From Prevotella sp. UBA7764 (lineage in GTDB: Bacteria; Bacteroidota; Bacteroidia; Bacteroidales; Bacteroidaceae), in NCBI GenBank assembly GCA_002481295.1, contig DLDU01000007.1, positions 3,180 to 67,179 of the forward strand: DNA of 64,000 nt, given 5' to 3'. The notes beneath the pieces are model-generated. The model was not told where the DNA came from. It ran no database searches and saw only the letters and a program-made list of their open reading frames with translations. Positions 17,956 through 26,389 of this stretch are shown here, piece by piece. The position numbers and the translations under genes were made by a program. Within the stretch, counting starts at the first letter, position 1. Each line of letters opens with the position of its first letter.

Positions 17956-18726
17956 ATGGGAAAAGGTAAGTTAGCCAAGTTTGCAGAGATGAAGACAATG
18001 AGCAATGTCTTCGAGTATCCATTCTCCGTCATCGACAATGTGCCCTTCGACATGAAAGGTCATTGGCGGGAACAGTATTTCCATAACGACAATCCCATCG
18101 TGCTGGAGCTTGGCTGCGGAAAGGGAGAGTACACCGTGGGATTGGGAAAACTCTTCCCCGACGTCAACTTCATCGGTGTGGACATTAAGGGCGCACGCAT
18201 GTGGACGGGTGCCAAACTGGCTTTGGAGGACGGGATGACCAATGTGGCTTTCCTGCGCACGAGCATTGAGATCATCGACCGCTTCTTTGCTGAGGATGAG
18301 GTGCAGGAGATTTGGCTGACATTCTCTGACCCTCAGATGAAAAATCCACGCAAGCGACTCACCTCCACCTATTTCATGGAACGCTACCGCCGCTTTCTCG
18401 TCGACGGTGGACTGGTGCATCTGAAGACCGACTCCAACTTTCTCTTCACCTACACGCGGCTGATGGTGGAGAAAAACCAACTGCCCGTGGACATGTGCAC
18501 AGAAGATCTCTACCACGCCACTCCCTCTGCCCTCGTAGGCACGCCACTGCTCACCATACAGACTTACTATGAGAAGATGTGGATGGAACGAGGACTGAAC
18601 ATCCGTTACCTGCGCTTTCATCTGCCCCAACAAGGCGCACTCGTGGAGCCCGAAGTGGAGATTCCGCTCGACGAATACCGCAGCTACCACAGAAGTAAAC
18701 GCAGCAGCAAGGAGACTGCACGATAA
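17956..18726 (+). CDS. trmB: tRNA (guanine-N7)-methyltransferase
   Basis: SAM-dependent enzyme forming m7G46 in tRNA variable loops. The 256-residue frame starts at [12 protein letters not shown], fixed by the promoter at 17907-17937. TrmB hallmarks: SAM-binding [30 protein letters not shown], and the TrmB-specific [17 protein letters not shown] (FPDPW in many homologues, here FSDPQ). C-terminal [10 protein letters not shown] is basic. It is followed by a 474-base gap holding a perfect 42-bp palindrome. Confidence 0.92.
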   Translation: MGKGKLAKFAEMKTMSNVFEYPFSVIDNVPFDMKGHWREQYFHNDNPIVLELGCGKGEYTVGLGKLFPDVNFIGVDIKGARMWTGAKLALEDGMTNVAFLRTSIEIIDRFFAEDEVQEIWLTFSDPQMKNPRKRLTSTYFMERYRRFLVDGGLVHLKTDSNFLFTYTRLMVEKNQLPVDMCTEDLYHATPSALVGTPLLTIQTYYEKMWMERGLNIRYLRFHLPQQGALVEPEVEIPLDEYRSYHRSKRSSKETAR

Positions 18727-19200
18727 AACGCGATGAGGGCACTATCACTTTTCTAAACAAAAAGCTGTCGACTTGAACTTGCATTCTAGAAAGGTAAAAA
18801 CACTGAAAAAAGGAGTTAACCCACTAAAAAACTACTCTTTCACGCACAAACCAGTGAGATGACCGCATCAAACTTATTGTTTCTGCCTTTCAAATCACTG
18901 ATTTCATCAAGTCAGAACGGTGGTTTTACCCAAAATTCTCTAGAGAATTTTGGGTAAAACCATATGTTTTATAAAATACGAAAAGTTGATTCTCTATAAC
19001 TTACTATACATCAACAAGTTATAAAAAGCGCTCATTTTGCTCAAAATTGAGCCGAAGGGCACCTTGATTTCAAAGAATCGATTCTCAGAGCCCGATAATT
19101 GTCAGTTTACAAGACAAAACCTTCAACCTACATTTCAATTGAAACTTTGTCCCTCCTTCACGATTCCGACATAACAGCAGAATGATTTTTCACTCATATA
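18727..19200. other. Convergent intergenic region with palindrome
   Basis: No open frame of note between trmB (plus) and porE (minus). It contains the 42-bp palindrome at 18921-18962, the phrase GTGAGATGACC that also occurs before the HU gene, and AT-rich sequence. No typical terminator with a T run was identified for either flanking gene. Confidence 0.6.
18921..18962. repeat. Perfect 42-bp palindrome
   Basis: The left half (18921-18941) begins TGGTTTTACCCAAAATTCTC; the right half (18942-18962) is its exact reverse complement, with no loop. The core AAAATTCTCTAGAGAATTTT recurs at 47414-47433 and, with one mismatch, at 47478-47500. It lies between converging genes. Confidence 0.92.
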
Positions 19201-21261
19201 CTACTGCAGGTCGAAGTACACGCCACCGTCGTCCTGCTTGTCCTCAGTCTTTTTGGGCTTAGGCGTCTCCTTGAGTTTCCCGTTCTTGTCGAAGAGATCA
19301 TAAGTCGTACGGAGTACGGAGAACTCGGTGCGACGGTTGAGCTGGTTGCATATCTCCTCTTTTTTCTTGTCCTTGAGTGCTTTGATGAAATCTTCCGTGA
19401 GTACGTCGCCCTCTTTCAGCCACTGATATTTCTCGGTCAACTTCTTCTTGATCTTCTTTGGGCGCTCCTTGCCATAGCCCACCGGCGTGAGTCGGTCTAC
19501 AGCGATGCCATGGGCGATAAGATAGGCCACCACGGCTTCTGCACGTCGCTGCGACAGACGTTTATTGTACTCCGCAGAACCCTTGTAGTCGCAGTGGGCA
19601 CTGAGCTCGATGGTCACATGGGGATTTTCGTTGAGCAGAGCCACGAGCTTGTCGAGTGCTGTCTTTGAAGAGTCGCGCAGCGTAGCCTTGTCGAAATCGT
19701 AGAAGATATTGTCGATGAGTGTCGGCGCAGAGATGTTTGCCAAGGCGAACTGCAAGGTTGTGTCTCGGCTTTCTTTGGGATTGACCAGTGCCTTGACTTG
19801 TTCCTGATGGTTGAGATAGCCTTTGCAAGTGACAAGAAAGAGATAGCTGACACCGGGATCCAACACCTTGGTGAACGATCCGTCGCTGTGCACACTCATC
19901 TTCTCATTGGTCCCATCATCGCCGATGACATAGACTTGGGCGGCAGGAAGCTCATAGCCGTCCATCTCGTAGACCCACCCCTTGACCGTCTGCATGATCT
20001 CCGGGTTGACAAACGAGTAGATATGATCCCAGCCACGTGCGTCGCCGCGGTTGCTGGAGAAGAATCCACGGTTGTAAGGACCCTCGAAGGTCATGCCGAA
20101 GTCATCGCCTTGAGAATTGAGCGGATAGCCGGGATGGGATAGATGATAACGTCCGTCCTTGCCCACCTTGGCGATGAAGATGTCAAGACCTCCAAGACCG
20201 GGATGGCCATTGCTGGAGAAATAAAGGTCGCCATTGGGACGGAATGTCGGGAAAGCCTCGTCGCCTGGAGTGTTGACAGGCTCGCCGAGGTTCTCCACGC
20301 CACCGTATCCTGCCGGTGTGATGCGTACGCGCCAAATGTCGAGACCGCCTTTTCCTCCCGGCATGTCACTCGTGAAATAGAGCCATTCGCCGTCGGGCGA
20401 GATAGCCGGATGGGCATAACTCGACAGCGTGTCGCCAGTGAGCTTCACCTCTGCGGCCTTGCCCCAAGCCGCGTCGGAACGACTTGACTTCACGATCTGA
20501 GCATAGCGGGGATAAGAAGGATCTGTGACGCACTGCGTGAGAAACATCTCACGGCCATCAGCAGAAAAGCAACAGGCACCCTCATCATAGGCTGTGTTCA
20601 CGCCGCCGCTGACATCCTCAGGCTTCGACCACTTGCCTTTGTCGTCCTTCTGAGAAAAGAAGAGATCACCAGGCTTGGTGCCTGTGATGCCGCTGAGCTC
20701 ATCGCCCTGGGCCTCGTTGCGTGTGGAGGTGAAGTAGAGCTGGTCATACTCGTCGCCAAAGAGCACGGGACAGTAGTCGGCCCGGCGGGAGTTGAACACC
20801 TCCATGCGCTTGACCGTATAGCGGCTACCCAGCTGTTTGATGTCGGGAGCCTTACGGGCTGCAAAGAGTCCGTCACGCGCCAGCTTGTCGTGGGGCAGTG
20901 AGTCCAGCACGAGCTGAAACTGCTCTTCTGCTTCCCGGTAATTGCCATTTTTCATCAGCATCTGTGCAAAGGCCAGGCGGTCTGCCGTATCAGCCTGCTG
21001 ATAGCGTATGGCATTGCGCCATGCCGCCAGTGCCCGTGCCGACTGCAGGCTCTTGTCGTAGCACATCGCCATCTTGCGCGCTATCTGTCCGCGCTTGGCC
21101 CGCTCCTTGGCAGGAGTCTTTTGATAGGCTTGCCGAAACTCGTTGGCTGCATCGTAGTATTCGCCAAGAGCCAGATATTTCTCGCCCCGACGGAGATTGC
21201 GGTCAGCACCACAGGAGGTGACCAGCCATAATATCATAAAAAACAAGAGTGTCTTCTTCAT
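19201..21261 (-). CDS. porE: PorE-like type IX secretion lipoprotein (TPR, PD40 propeller, CRD, OmpA)
   Basis: Multidomain outer-membrane-associated lipoprotein of 686 residues. The lipobox LVTSC puts the lipidated cysteine at 17. TPR-like helices cover about 20-150 (GEYYDAANEFRQAYQKTP, GNYREAEEQFQLVLDSLP). A WD40/PD40 beta-propeller follows (YFTSTRNEAQGDE, ISPDGEWLYFTSD, FRPNGDLYFSSNG), then a carboxypeptidase-regulatory-like domain (VKGWVYEMDGYELPAAQVYV), then an OmpA peptidoglycan-binding domain (IELSAHCDYKGSAEYNKRLS). This exact order is that of Porphyromonas PorE, a structural part of type IX secretion. Start chosen at MKKTLLFF; a longer start adds nine residues before the signal peptide. 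Confidence 0.87.
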   Translation of the reverse strand: MKKTLLFFMILWLVTSCGADRNLRRGEKYLALGEYYDAANEFRQAYQKTPAKERAKRGQIARKMAMCYDKSLQSARALAAWRNAIRYQQADTADRLAFAQMLMKNGNYREAEEQFQLVLDSLPHDKLARDGLFAARKAPDIKQLGSRYTVKRMEVFNSRRADYCPVLFGDEYDQLYFTSTRNEAQGDELSGITGTKPGDLFFSQKDDKGKWSKPEDVSGGVNTAYDEGACCFSADGREMFLTQCVTDPSYPRYAQIVKSSRSDAAWGKAAEVKLTGDTLSSYAHPAISPDGEWLYFTSDMPGGKGGLDIWRVRITPAGYGGVENLGEPVNTPGDEAFPTFRPNGDLYFSSNGHPGLGGLDIFIAKVGKDGRYHLSHPGYPLNSQGDDFGMTFEGPYNRGFFSSNRGDARGWDHIYSFVNPEIMQTVKGWVYEMDGYELPAAQVYVIGDDGTNEKMSVHSDGSFTKVLDPGVSYLFLVTCKGYLNHQEQVKALVNPKESRDTTLQFALANISAPTLIDNIFYDFDKATLRDSSKTALDKLVALLNENPHVTIELSAHCDYKGSAEYNKRLSQRRAEAVVAYLIAHGIAVDRLTPVGYGKERPKKIKKKLTEKYQWLKEGDVLTEDFIKALKDKKKEEICNQLNRRTEFSVLRTTYDLFDKNGKLKETPKPKKTEDKQDDGGVYFDLQ

Positions 21262-21325
21262 TACCTTAGTAACGGAGAAGACACTCATATATTGTTCCCA
21301 AGAGTGTCAAACGACATGCCTACGC

Positions 21326-22384
21326 CTACTTCGTCGTGACAGCCTCAGGCTCAACGGCCTCAGCACTCACAGACCCGGAAATCTGAGCAGCGCGCTCGGC
21401 CTCGGCAGCCTGGACTGCAGCCGGATGGCGCAAGTCCCAACGCAGATAGAGTCCTGCCAGAATCGTACCGGAGATACTGTGCCAGGCACAGCTGATGGCA
21501 CAAGGCAGGAGCGTAAACGGCTGAGCGGCAAAAAAGTTGGAAGCCAGCACGGTGGCCAGTCCGGCATTCTGCATACCCACCTCGATGGAAATCGTGCGCT
21601 TCTTGGCCACGTTGAAGCCTGCCAAGCGTCCGGCGAACCATCCCAAGAGATAGCCCAGAGAGTTATGGCAGAATACCACAGCAAAGGTCCAGATGAACAG
21701 TACAAAGCCACGCGCCACAAGATCGTCATGAACGGCGGAGATCACACCACCGACGATGATCGCCAGACACGTGACACTCAGTCCGGGCATCAGTCCTTGC
21801 AGTGTGGGAAAGAAACTGCGGCGACTGAAGAAGTAGTTCAGCGCACAACCTACGGCCACAGGAATGATCGTCACAATGATGATATTCTCAAACATGCCAA
21901 CGGTGTCGATGGCGATAATCTGTCCGCCAAGAAACTGCATGAGCAGAGGCGTCATCACTGGTGCGATCAACGTAGAGGCACACGACATGCCCACCGAGAA
22001 CGCCACATCACCATGACACAGATACGACATCACGTTGCTCGACACGCCACCGGGGCAGCAGCCCACCAGCAGAATACCCAAAGCCAAGGCTGGCTCAAGA
22101 TGGAAAACGTGGACAAGCGTCCAAGCCACACCCGGCATGATGATGAACTGGGCACAGGCACCTATGAAGATATCGAGAGGCCGACGGGCCAAAATGCGGA
22201 AGTCGTCGGTGGTCAGGGTCAGTCCCATGGTCAGCATAATAATGCCCAGAATGACTGTCTGCGTGTTGCCACGCACCCAATCGAAGATGTGGGGGAAGAA
22301 GAAAGTAAACACAGCGATACCAATCACAAAGGCTGTAGCATTCTTTGCCAGCCATCCTGAAAACGATACTAACGATTTAACCAT
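21326..22384 (-). CDS. Bile acid:sodium symporter family (BASS) transporter
   Basis: A 352-residue integral membrane protein with about nine or ten hydrophobic segments. Family signatures include ILLVGCCPGGVSSNVMSYLCHGDVAFSV and, in the second half, RTISIEVGMQNAGLATVLASNFF. These correspond to the sodium-site crossing helices of the SBF fold. Bacterial members carry organic acids, including pantoate-like compounds, rather than bile acids; the substrate here is unknown. The extra C-terminal tail of about 40 residues is polar and alanine/glutamate-rich. The gene is 64 bases from porE and may share its transcript. Confidence 0.88.
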   Translation of the reverse strand: MVKSLVSFSGWLAKNATAFVIGIAVFTFFFPHIFDWVRGNTQTVILGIIMLTMGLTLTTDDFRILARRPLDIFIGACAQFIIMPGVAWTLVHVFHLEPALALGILLVGCCPGGVSSNVMSYLCHGDVAFSVGMSCASTLIAPVMTPLLMQFLGGQIIAIDTVGMFENIIIVTIIPVAVGCALNYFFSRRSFFPTLQGLMPGLSVTCLAIIVGGVISAVHDDLVARGFVLFIWTFAVVFCHNSLGYLLGWFAGRLAGFNVAKKRTISIEVGMQNAGLATVLASNFFAAQPFTLLPCAISCAWHSISGTILAGLYLRWDLRHPAAVQAAEAERAAQISGSVSAEAVEPEAVTTK

Positions 22385-22434
22385 AAGACGTTTTTGTTTT
22401 ATAACAATCTATTATCTTTTCTCGAAAGATAGTG

Positions 22435-22442
22435 CAAAGTTA
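22435..22442 (-). promoter_or_regulatory. Candidate -7 box for the symporter gene
   Basis: TAACTTTG on the minus strand, 50 bases before the start codon. No TTTG at -33 spacing is visible. Confidence 0.4.
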
Positions 22443-22904
22443 CAACTAATTTTGATAACATGGTAATAAAACATAAGTTTTTCTTTCTAAAAAGTATGTT
22501 TCCTTTAAAATTAACGCTACGTGACCGCGATGTATCTATTCAGCGACTGAAGTTGAAGCCTTACTACTCGCTATATTTTTTCAAGAATTTGAGAATCAGA
22601 GAATATTCTGCGCATCATTGTGAATTGATAAGAATTGGAGAATACAAGCAGCTCACTGCTTTCTCTCTTATAATTCTTTTTATTCTAACCTAAAAAAAAA
22701 GAATTCTCTCATTCTCTAATTCTTGAGATAAAATAGTCACAGAAACTTTTCTAAGAATAGTTACACAGCTATTTCAGCCCCATGCCTTTCTTTTATGGGC
22801 AAAATAACAAACCAAAAAGACAGAGTAACAGATTGAACAGACATCAAAACAGAAAACTCTGTCTGTTCAATATGTTACTCTGTCTTTTTAAAACCGTTAC
22901 TCTG
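22443..22904. other. Intergenic stretch, AT-rich with inverted repeats
   Basis: A 77-codon frame at 22460-22693 has low-complexity AT-rich composition and no domain, so I do not call it a gene. GAGAATCAGAGAAT- and AGAATTGGAGAAT-type words and a complementary AGAATTCTCTCATTCTCTAA (around 22701) form weak inverted repeats. The strong hairpin at 22814-22889 is listed separately. Confidence 0.55.
22814..22889 (-). terminator. Long hairpin terminator after mrp, built from the ACAGAGTAACAG repeat
   Basis: Left arm 22814-22842 and right arm 22861-22889 are 29 bases each with one mismatch and an 18-base loop. On the minus strand the stem ends in TTTTT, 16 bases or more past the mrp stop, so it can act as a terminator. 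The arms contain GACAGAGTAACAG, the word repeated at 1-140. Confidence 0.78.
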
Positions 22905-24014
22905 TTATTCTTTGGTGTTGTTAACCTGTACGATCTTGGTCTTCGGCAGTTTCTTATTGCGCACGTTGACGGTAGTGACCACTGCTTGTGCCAGATTCAG
23001 GAAAGCCTGTCCCACGATGGAGTCTACATTCACGGCAGCCGGCTCACCGGCATCACCGCTCTCGCAGATACTCTGCACGACAGGTATCTGTGCCAGCAAC
23101 GGGCAACCCATCTCTTTGGCGAGGTTCTTGCAACCGTCCTTGCCAAAGATATAGTATTTGTTCTCAGGCAGTTCAGCCGGCGTGAACCACGCCATGTTCT
23201 CCACGAGACCGAGGATAGGCACGTTGACTTTGTCGTTGCGATACATGTCGATACCCTTCCGGGCGTCGGCCAGTGCCACCTTTTGTGGTGTGGAGACGAT
23301 CACGGCACCAGTGATGGCGAGTGTCTGCAACAGCGTCAGATGGATGTCGGAGGTCCCCGGCGGCGTGTCAAGCACAAAATAATCAAGGTCGCCCCAGTCG
23401 GCATCAGCGATGAGCTGCTTCAGTGCTGAGGTAGCCATACCGCCACGCCACAGCGTTGCCTTGTCGGGATCCACGAAGAATCCAATACTCAAGACCTTCA
23501 CGCCATACTTCACGATCGGCTCAATCAGGTCGCGGCCGTCCTTTTCCACAGCGTTGGGACGGGCGTCTTCCACGCCAAACATCTTAGGCACAGAAGGGCC
23601 GAAGATGTCAGTGTCGAGCAGTCCCACCTTATAGCCAAGCTTTGCCAAGGCGATGGCGAGGTTGGCAGCAACAGTGCTCTTGCCCACACCACCCTTGCCG
23701 GAGCTGACGGCGATGATGTTCTTCACCTGCGGCAGAAGCTTATCAACTGTCGGACGGGGAGCAGACTTGAACTCTGTCTGAATCGTCACCTCCACCTCAG
23801 GACTGATATGATAATGGATAGCAGCCTCAGCAGCTTTCACTGTTGACTGCAGGAACGGGTCGGTATTGCGTGGAAAGACCAGAATGATTCTCACCTTCAT
23901 GCCGTTGATGCTCGGCGTGTCGGCAAGCATACCACTCTCGATGAGATTTTTCTTCGTGCCTGGATAGATGACTGTTGCCAGGGCTTGTTCGATGAGTTTG
24001 GGATATAATGTCAT
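22905..24014 (-). CDS. mrp: Mrp/NBP35-family ATP-binding iron-sulphur carrier
   Basis: Cytosolic P-loop ATPase that carries and transfers Fe-S clusters. From MTLYPKLIEQAL (24014) it has 369 residues: an N-terminal MIP18/DUF59-type domain (about 1-85), then the deviant Walker A SSGKGGVGKST (104-114), GLLDTDIFGPS, and DYFVLDTPPGTSDIHL. The family C-terminal ENMAWFTPAELPENKYYIFG is present. The start is fixed by a consensus promoter at 24044-24075, which excludes the longer frame beginning at 24074. Confidence 0.92.
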   Translation of the reverse strand: MTLYPKLIEQALATVIYPGTKKNLIESGMLADTPSINGMKVRIILVFPRNTDPFLQSTVKAAEAAIHYHISPEVEVTIQTEFKSAPRPTVDKLLPQVKNIIAVSSGKGGVGKSTVAANLAIALAKLGYKVGLLDTDIFGPSVPKMFGVEDARPNAVEKDGRDLIEPIVKYGVKVLSIGFFVDPDKATLWRGGMATSALKQLIADADWGDLDYFVLDTPPGTSDIHLTLLQTLAITGAVIVSTPQKVALADARKGIDMYRNDKVNVPILGLVENMAWFTPAELPENKYYIFGKDGCKNLAKEMGCPLLAQIPVVQSICESGDAGEPAAVNVDSIVGQAFLNLAQAVVTTVNVRNKKLPKTKIVQVNNTKE

Positions 24015-24043
24015 TTGTATGTCTGAAATATGGTTGTCACCTA

Positions 24044-24075
24044 CAAATGTAGCCATATTTCGTGGAAAGGGCAAA
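24044..24075 (-). promoter_or_regulatory. Consensus promoter for mrp
   Basis: On the minus strand: TTTG (24072-24075), 20-base spacer, TACATTTG (24044-24051). The ATG at 24014 lies 29 bases downstream of the box. Confidence 0.78.
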
Positions 24076-24156
24076 TTTTTTTTATTATTTATGTTAGCTC
24101 ATCTCAAAAAAAGAAAAATTAGCCAAAAGCAGAGGCGCTACCTTGCAGAAAATAGT

Positions 24157-24164
24157 TATCTTTG
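24157..24164 (+). promoter_or_regulatory. Candidate -7 box for the GH115-like gene
   Basis: TATCTTTG matches TAnnTTTG and lies 30 bases before the ATG at 24195. It overlaps the alternative TTG start at 24162, arguing against that start. The -33 element is not evident. Confidence 0.5.
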
Positions 24165-24194
24165 TTTGATACACAAAACGAAAAGACAATTCTC

Positions 24195-26351
24195 ATGAAG
24201 CGCATACACCTTATTATATTATGTCTGTTGATCACCCTCTCCTCTGTGCCCGGCAGGCTCTTCGCCGGCAACATCGTTTGGTACAGCGGCAAGGGTCACG
24301 TCACCTACTCCATACAGAAGAAACACGACTACGTGGTGGACAAGGCATTGGATATGTTTTCCGCTGACATGAAAGCGGTCACGGGCAAGAAAGCAGAACG
24401 CGACGGCAACGGGGTCATCGACATCTATCAGCTCGACCGTACCAGCAACAAGGATATGCAACGGCTAAAAGAACTTGGCGTGCCCTTCATGAGTTTCATC
24501 ACCCGTGAAGACGCGTTCTGGCTCGGCGTGCGCCAAAAACGAATCGTCATCGTGGGCAGCAACGGGCGCGGCACGGCCTACGGCATCTTGGAGCTGTCGC
24601 GGCTTGCCGGTGTGTCGCCATGGATCTGGTGGGGCGATGTCACGCCGGAACGCAAGAGCCGGCTGACACTCAGCGACCGATACGAGACCATGCAGAGTCC
24701 GTCTGTAGCCGAGCGCGGCATCAGCCTGCAAGGCACGCAGTGGTCTACGCTCGCCTGGGATCATCAGCAACTCGACAAGCATTTCCGTCAAGATGCGTTG
24801 GGACCTGTGTATTATCATCAGCTCTTTGAACTCATGCTCAGGCTGCGCGCCAACACCTTATACACTGGTACAGCCACGTCATCAAGGGCGCATCGCCATG
24901 TCAAGAGCGACAACGAAGTGGCCGACTCCTTTGACATCAACGTCATCAACCACGAGAAAGGACTGGTATATACCGACGACGGCTACGGCTATCTGCAGGG
25001 TATGCCCGCTACAAACCGGAAAGATGAACATGACAACGGCAAGCTCTTGTATCATCTCAGCTACCAAGGCACACCTCACGATTACCTTTGGCTGGCCACA
25101 ACACAACCGGGACTGATCTACCAATCGCTGCGCAACTGCTGGGACAAAGACATCCGGCAGCAATGGATCGCCGTCATCCACGACCCCAAAGTGGCGGCCT
25201 ATCCGCTCTCTCTCTTCATGGATATGGCTTGGAACATCAACGCCACGGGACCTGACGCGCTCAAAAAGCACCTCACAGAATGGCTCGTCCAGCAGTTCGG
25301 ACAAGAAGCCGGTGAGCAACTGGCCAAGCCGATGACAAAGTTCTATTGGCTCTGCGGACTCCGCCGACCGGAATTTATGGGATGGAACCAAACGGGACTG
25401 AGCGATAAAGAGCACGGCATGGACGAGCTACCGGTGCAGGTCTCAGAGTTCAATGCCGAGCAGTTTGGCAATGAGTTGGAGCGGTTTCTCAACGACTATC
25501 AGGAAATAGAGACCGACATCAACCGTGTCGAGGCTTCGATACCTTCACGGTTGCAGGATGCCTTCTTCGCCGCCGTGAAGTATCCGGTCTGTGCCGCAGC
25601 CGACATGGCCACCAAGCAGTTGCAGGCACAGGAAGCAAGGACCATCGGCCGAAAGGAGAGCTTTCACCACGATGACGAAGCACTCGAGTCGGCGGTGAGA
25701 AGTTGGAAGGCTTACCAAGACATCATTCGGCTGACCAACTACTACAATGAGAAGATGACCAACGGCAAGTGGAACGGACTGATGAACATGGCACCCCGTG
25801 GTCTTCAGGTCTTCCTTGCTCCCACGTTCATCGACAATCTGACGACCGGCGAACTGAAGAAATACGACGGCTATGACGGCATCGACGCTCCGATGGACGA
25901 CGATGGCTGTGTCGTTAGAAACGCTTGTGATTATACTTCGGCCTCAAATAATGTCAGTACCATCGAGATGCTGGGGCATTCCATGAAGGCAGTGTTGCTA
26001 CCCAAGGGTGCCTCTATCTCGTTTCAGTTCTATGCCCCTGAGGGAAATGCTGCCCTGCGCACGGCTTTAATACCCACGCTTCCCTACAAGAAAGAACAGT
26101 TGCGCTATCGCGTGACGCTCGACAGCGGCACGACTTTCACTTATTCGCTGAGCGAACAAGGCATGTCGGAACGCTGGAAGGTAAACGTACTCCGGGGGCA
26201 AGCCATCCGCACCGACGACGTGCGACTCTCCTCCGGCACGCATACGCTGACCATTCAGGCTCTCGACGACGGCATCATCGTCGACCAGTGGATGCTGGAC
26301 TATGACCGCGACCGACAGTTCTATTTGTTCCCCGCCAAGCCTGCCATCTAA
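24195..26351 (+). CDS. Secreted GH115-like protein, shorter than usual
   Basis: A 718-residue exported protein similar to glycoside hydrolase family 115 (xylan alpha-1,2-glucuronidases). A signal peptide ends around PGRLFAG. GH115 features: IVIVGSNGRGTAYGILELSR, SPWIWWGDVTPERK, RGISLQGTQW, YYHQLFELMLRLRANTLY, and LSYQGTPHDYLWLATTQP. The usual length is well over 800 residues. Between the RLRANTLY block and the LSYQGTPHDY block there are only about 70 residues, where I would expect a longer catalytic section; GYGYLQGMP may be what remains of it. Activity is therefore uncertain. It may be co-transcribed with the methyltransferase gene 38 bases on. Confidence 0.78.
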   Translation: MKRIHLIILCLLITLSSVPGRLFAGNIVWYSGKGHVTYSIQKKHDYVVDKALDMFSADMKAVTGKKAERDGNGVIDIYQLDRTSNKDMQRLKELGVPFMSFITREDAFWLGVRQKRIVIVGSNGRGTAYGILELSRLAGVSPWIWWGDVTPERKSRLTLSDRYETMQSPSVAERGISLQGTQWSTLAWDHQQLDKHFRQDALGPVYYHQLFELMLRLRANTLYTGTATSSRAHRHVKSDNEVADSFDINVINHEKGLVYTDDGYGYLQGMPATNRKDEHDNGKLLYHLSYQGTPHDYLWLATTQPGLIYQSLRNCWDKDIRQQWIAVIHDPKVAAYPLSLFMDMAWNINATGPDALKKHLTEWLVQQFGQEAGEQLAKPMTKFYWLCGLRRPEFMGWNQTGLSDKEHGMDELPVQVSEFNAEQFGNELERFLNDYQEIETDINRVEASIPSRLQDAFFAAVKYPVCAAADMATKQLQAQEARTIGRKESFHHDDEALESAVRSWKAYQDIIRLTNYYNEKMTNGKWNGLMNMAPRGLQVFLAPTFIDNLTTGELKKYDGYDGIDAPMDDDGCVVRNACDYTSASNNVSTIEMLGHSMKAVLLPKGASISFQFYAPEGNAALRTALIPTLPYKKEQLRYRVTLDSGTTFTYSLSEQGMSERWKVNVLRGQAIRTDDVRLSSGTHTLTIQALDDGIIVDQWMLDYDRDRQFYLFPAKPAI

Positions 26352-26389
26352 CCGGCTGAGCATTCTTCCACCTTCAACATTCCAATCAC

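Noticed and set aside
22460..22693. 77-codon frame between mrp and the symporter gene
   Set aside because: AT-rich low-complexity sequence with weak inverted repeats, no domain, and no promoter match.
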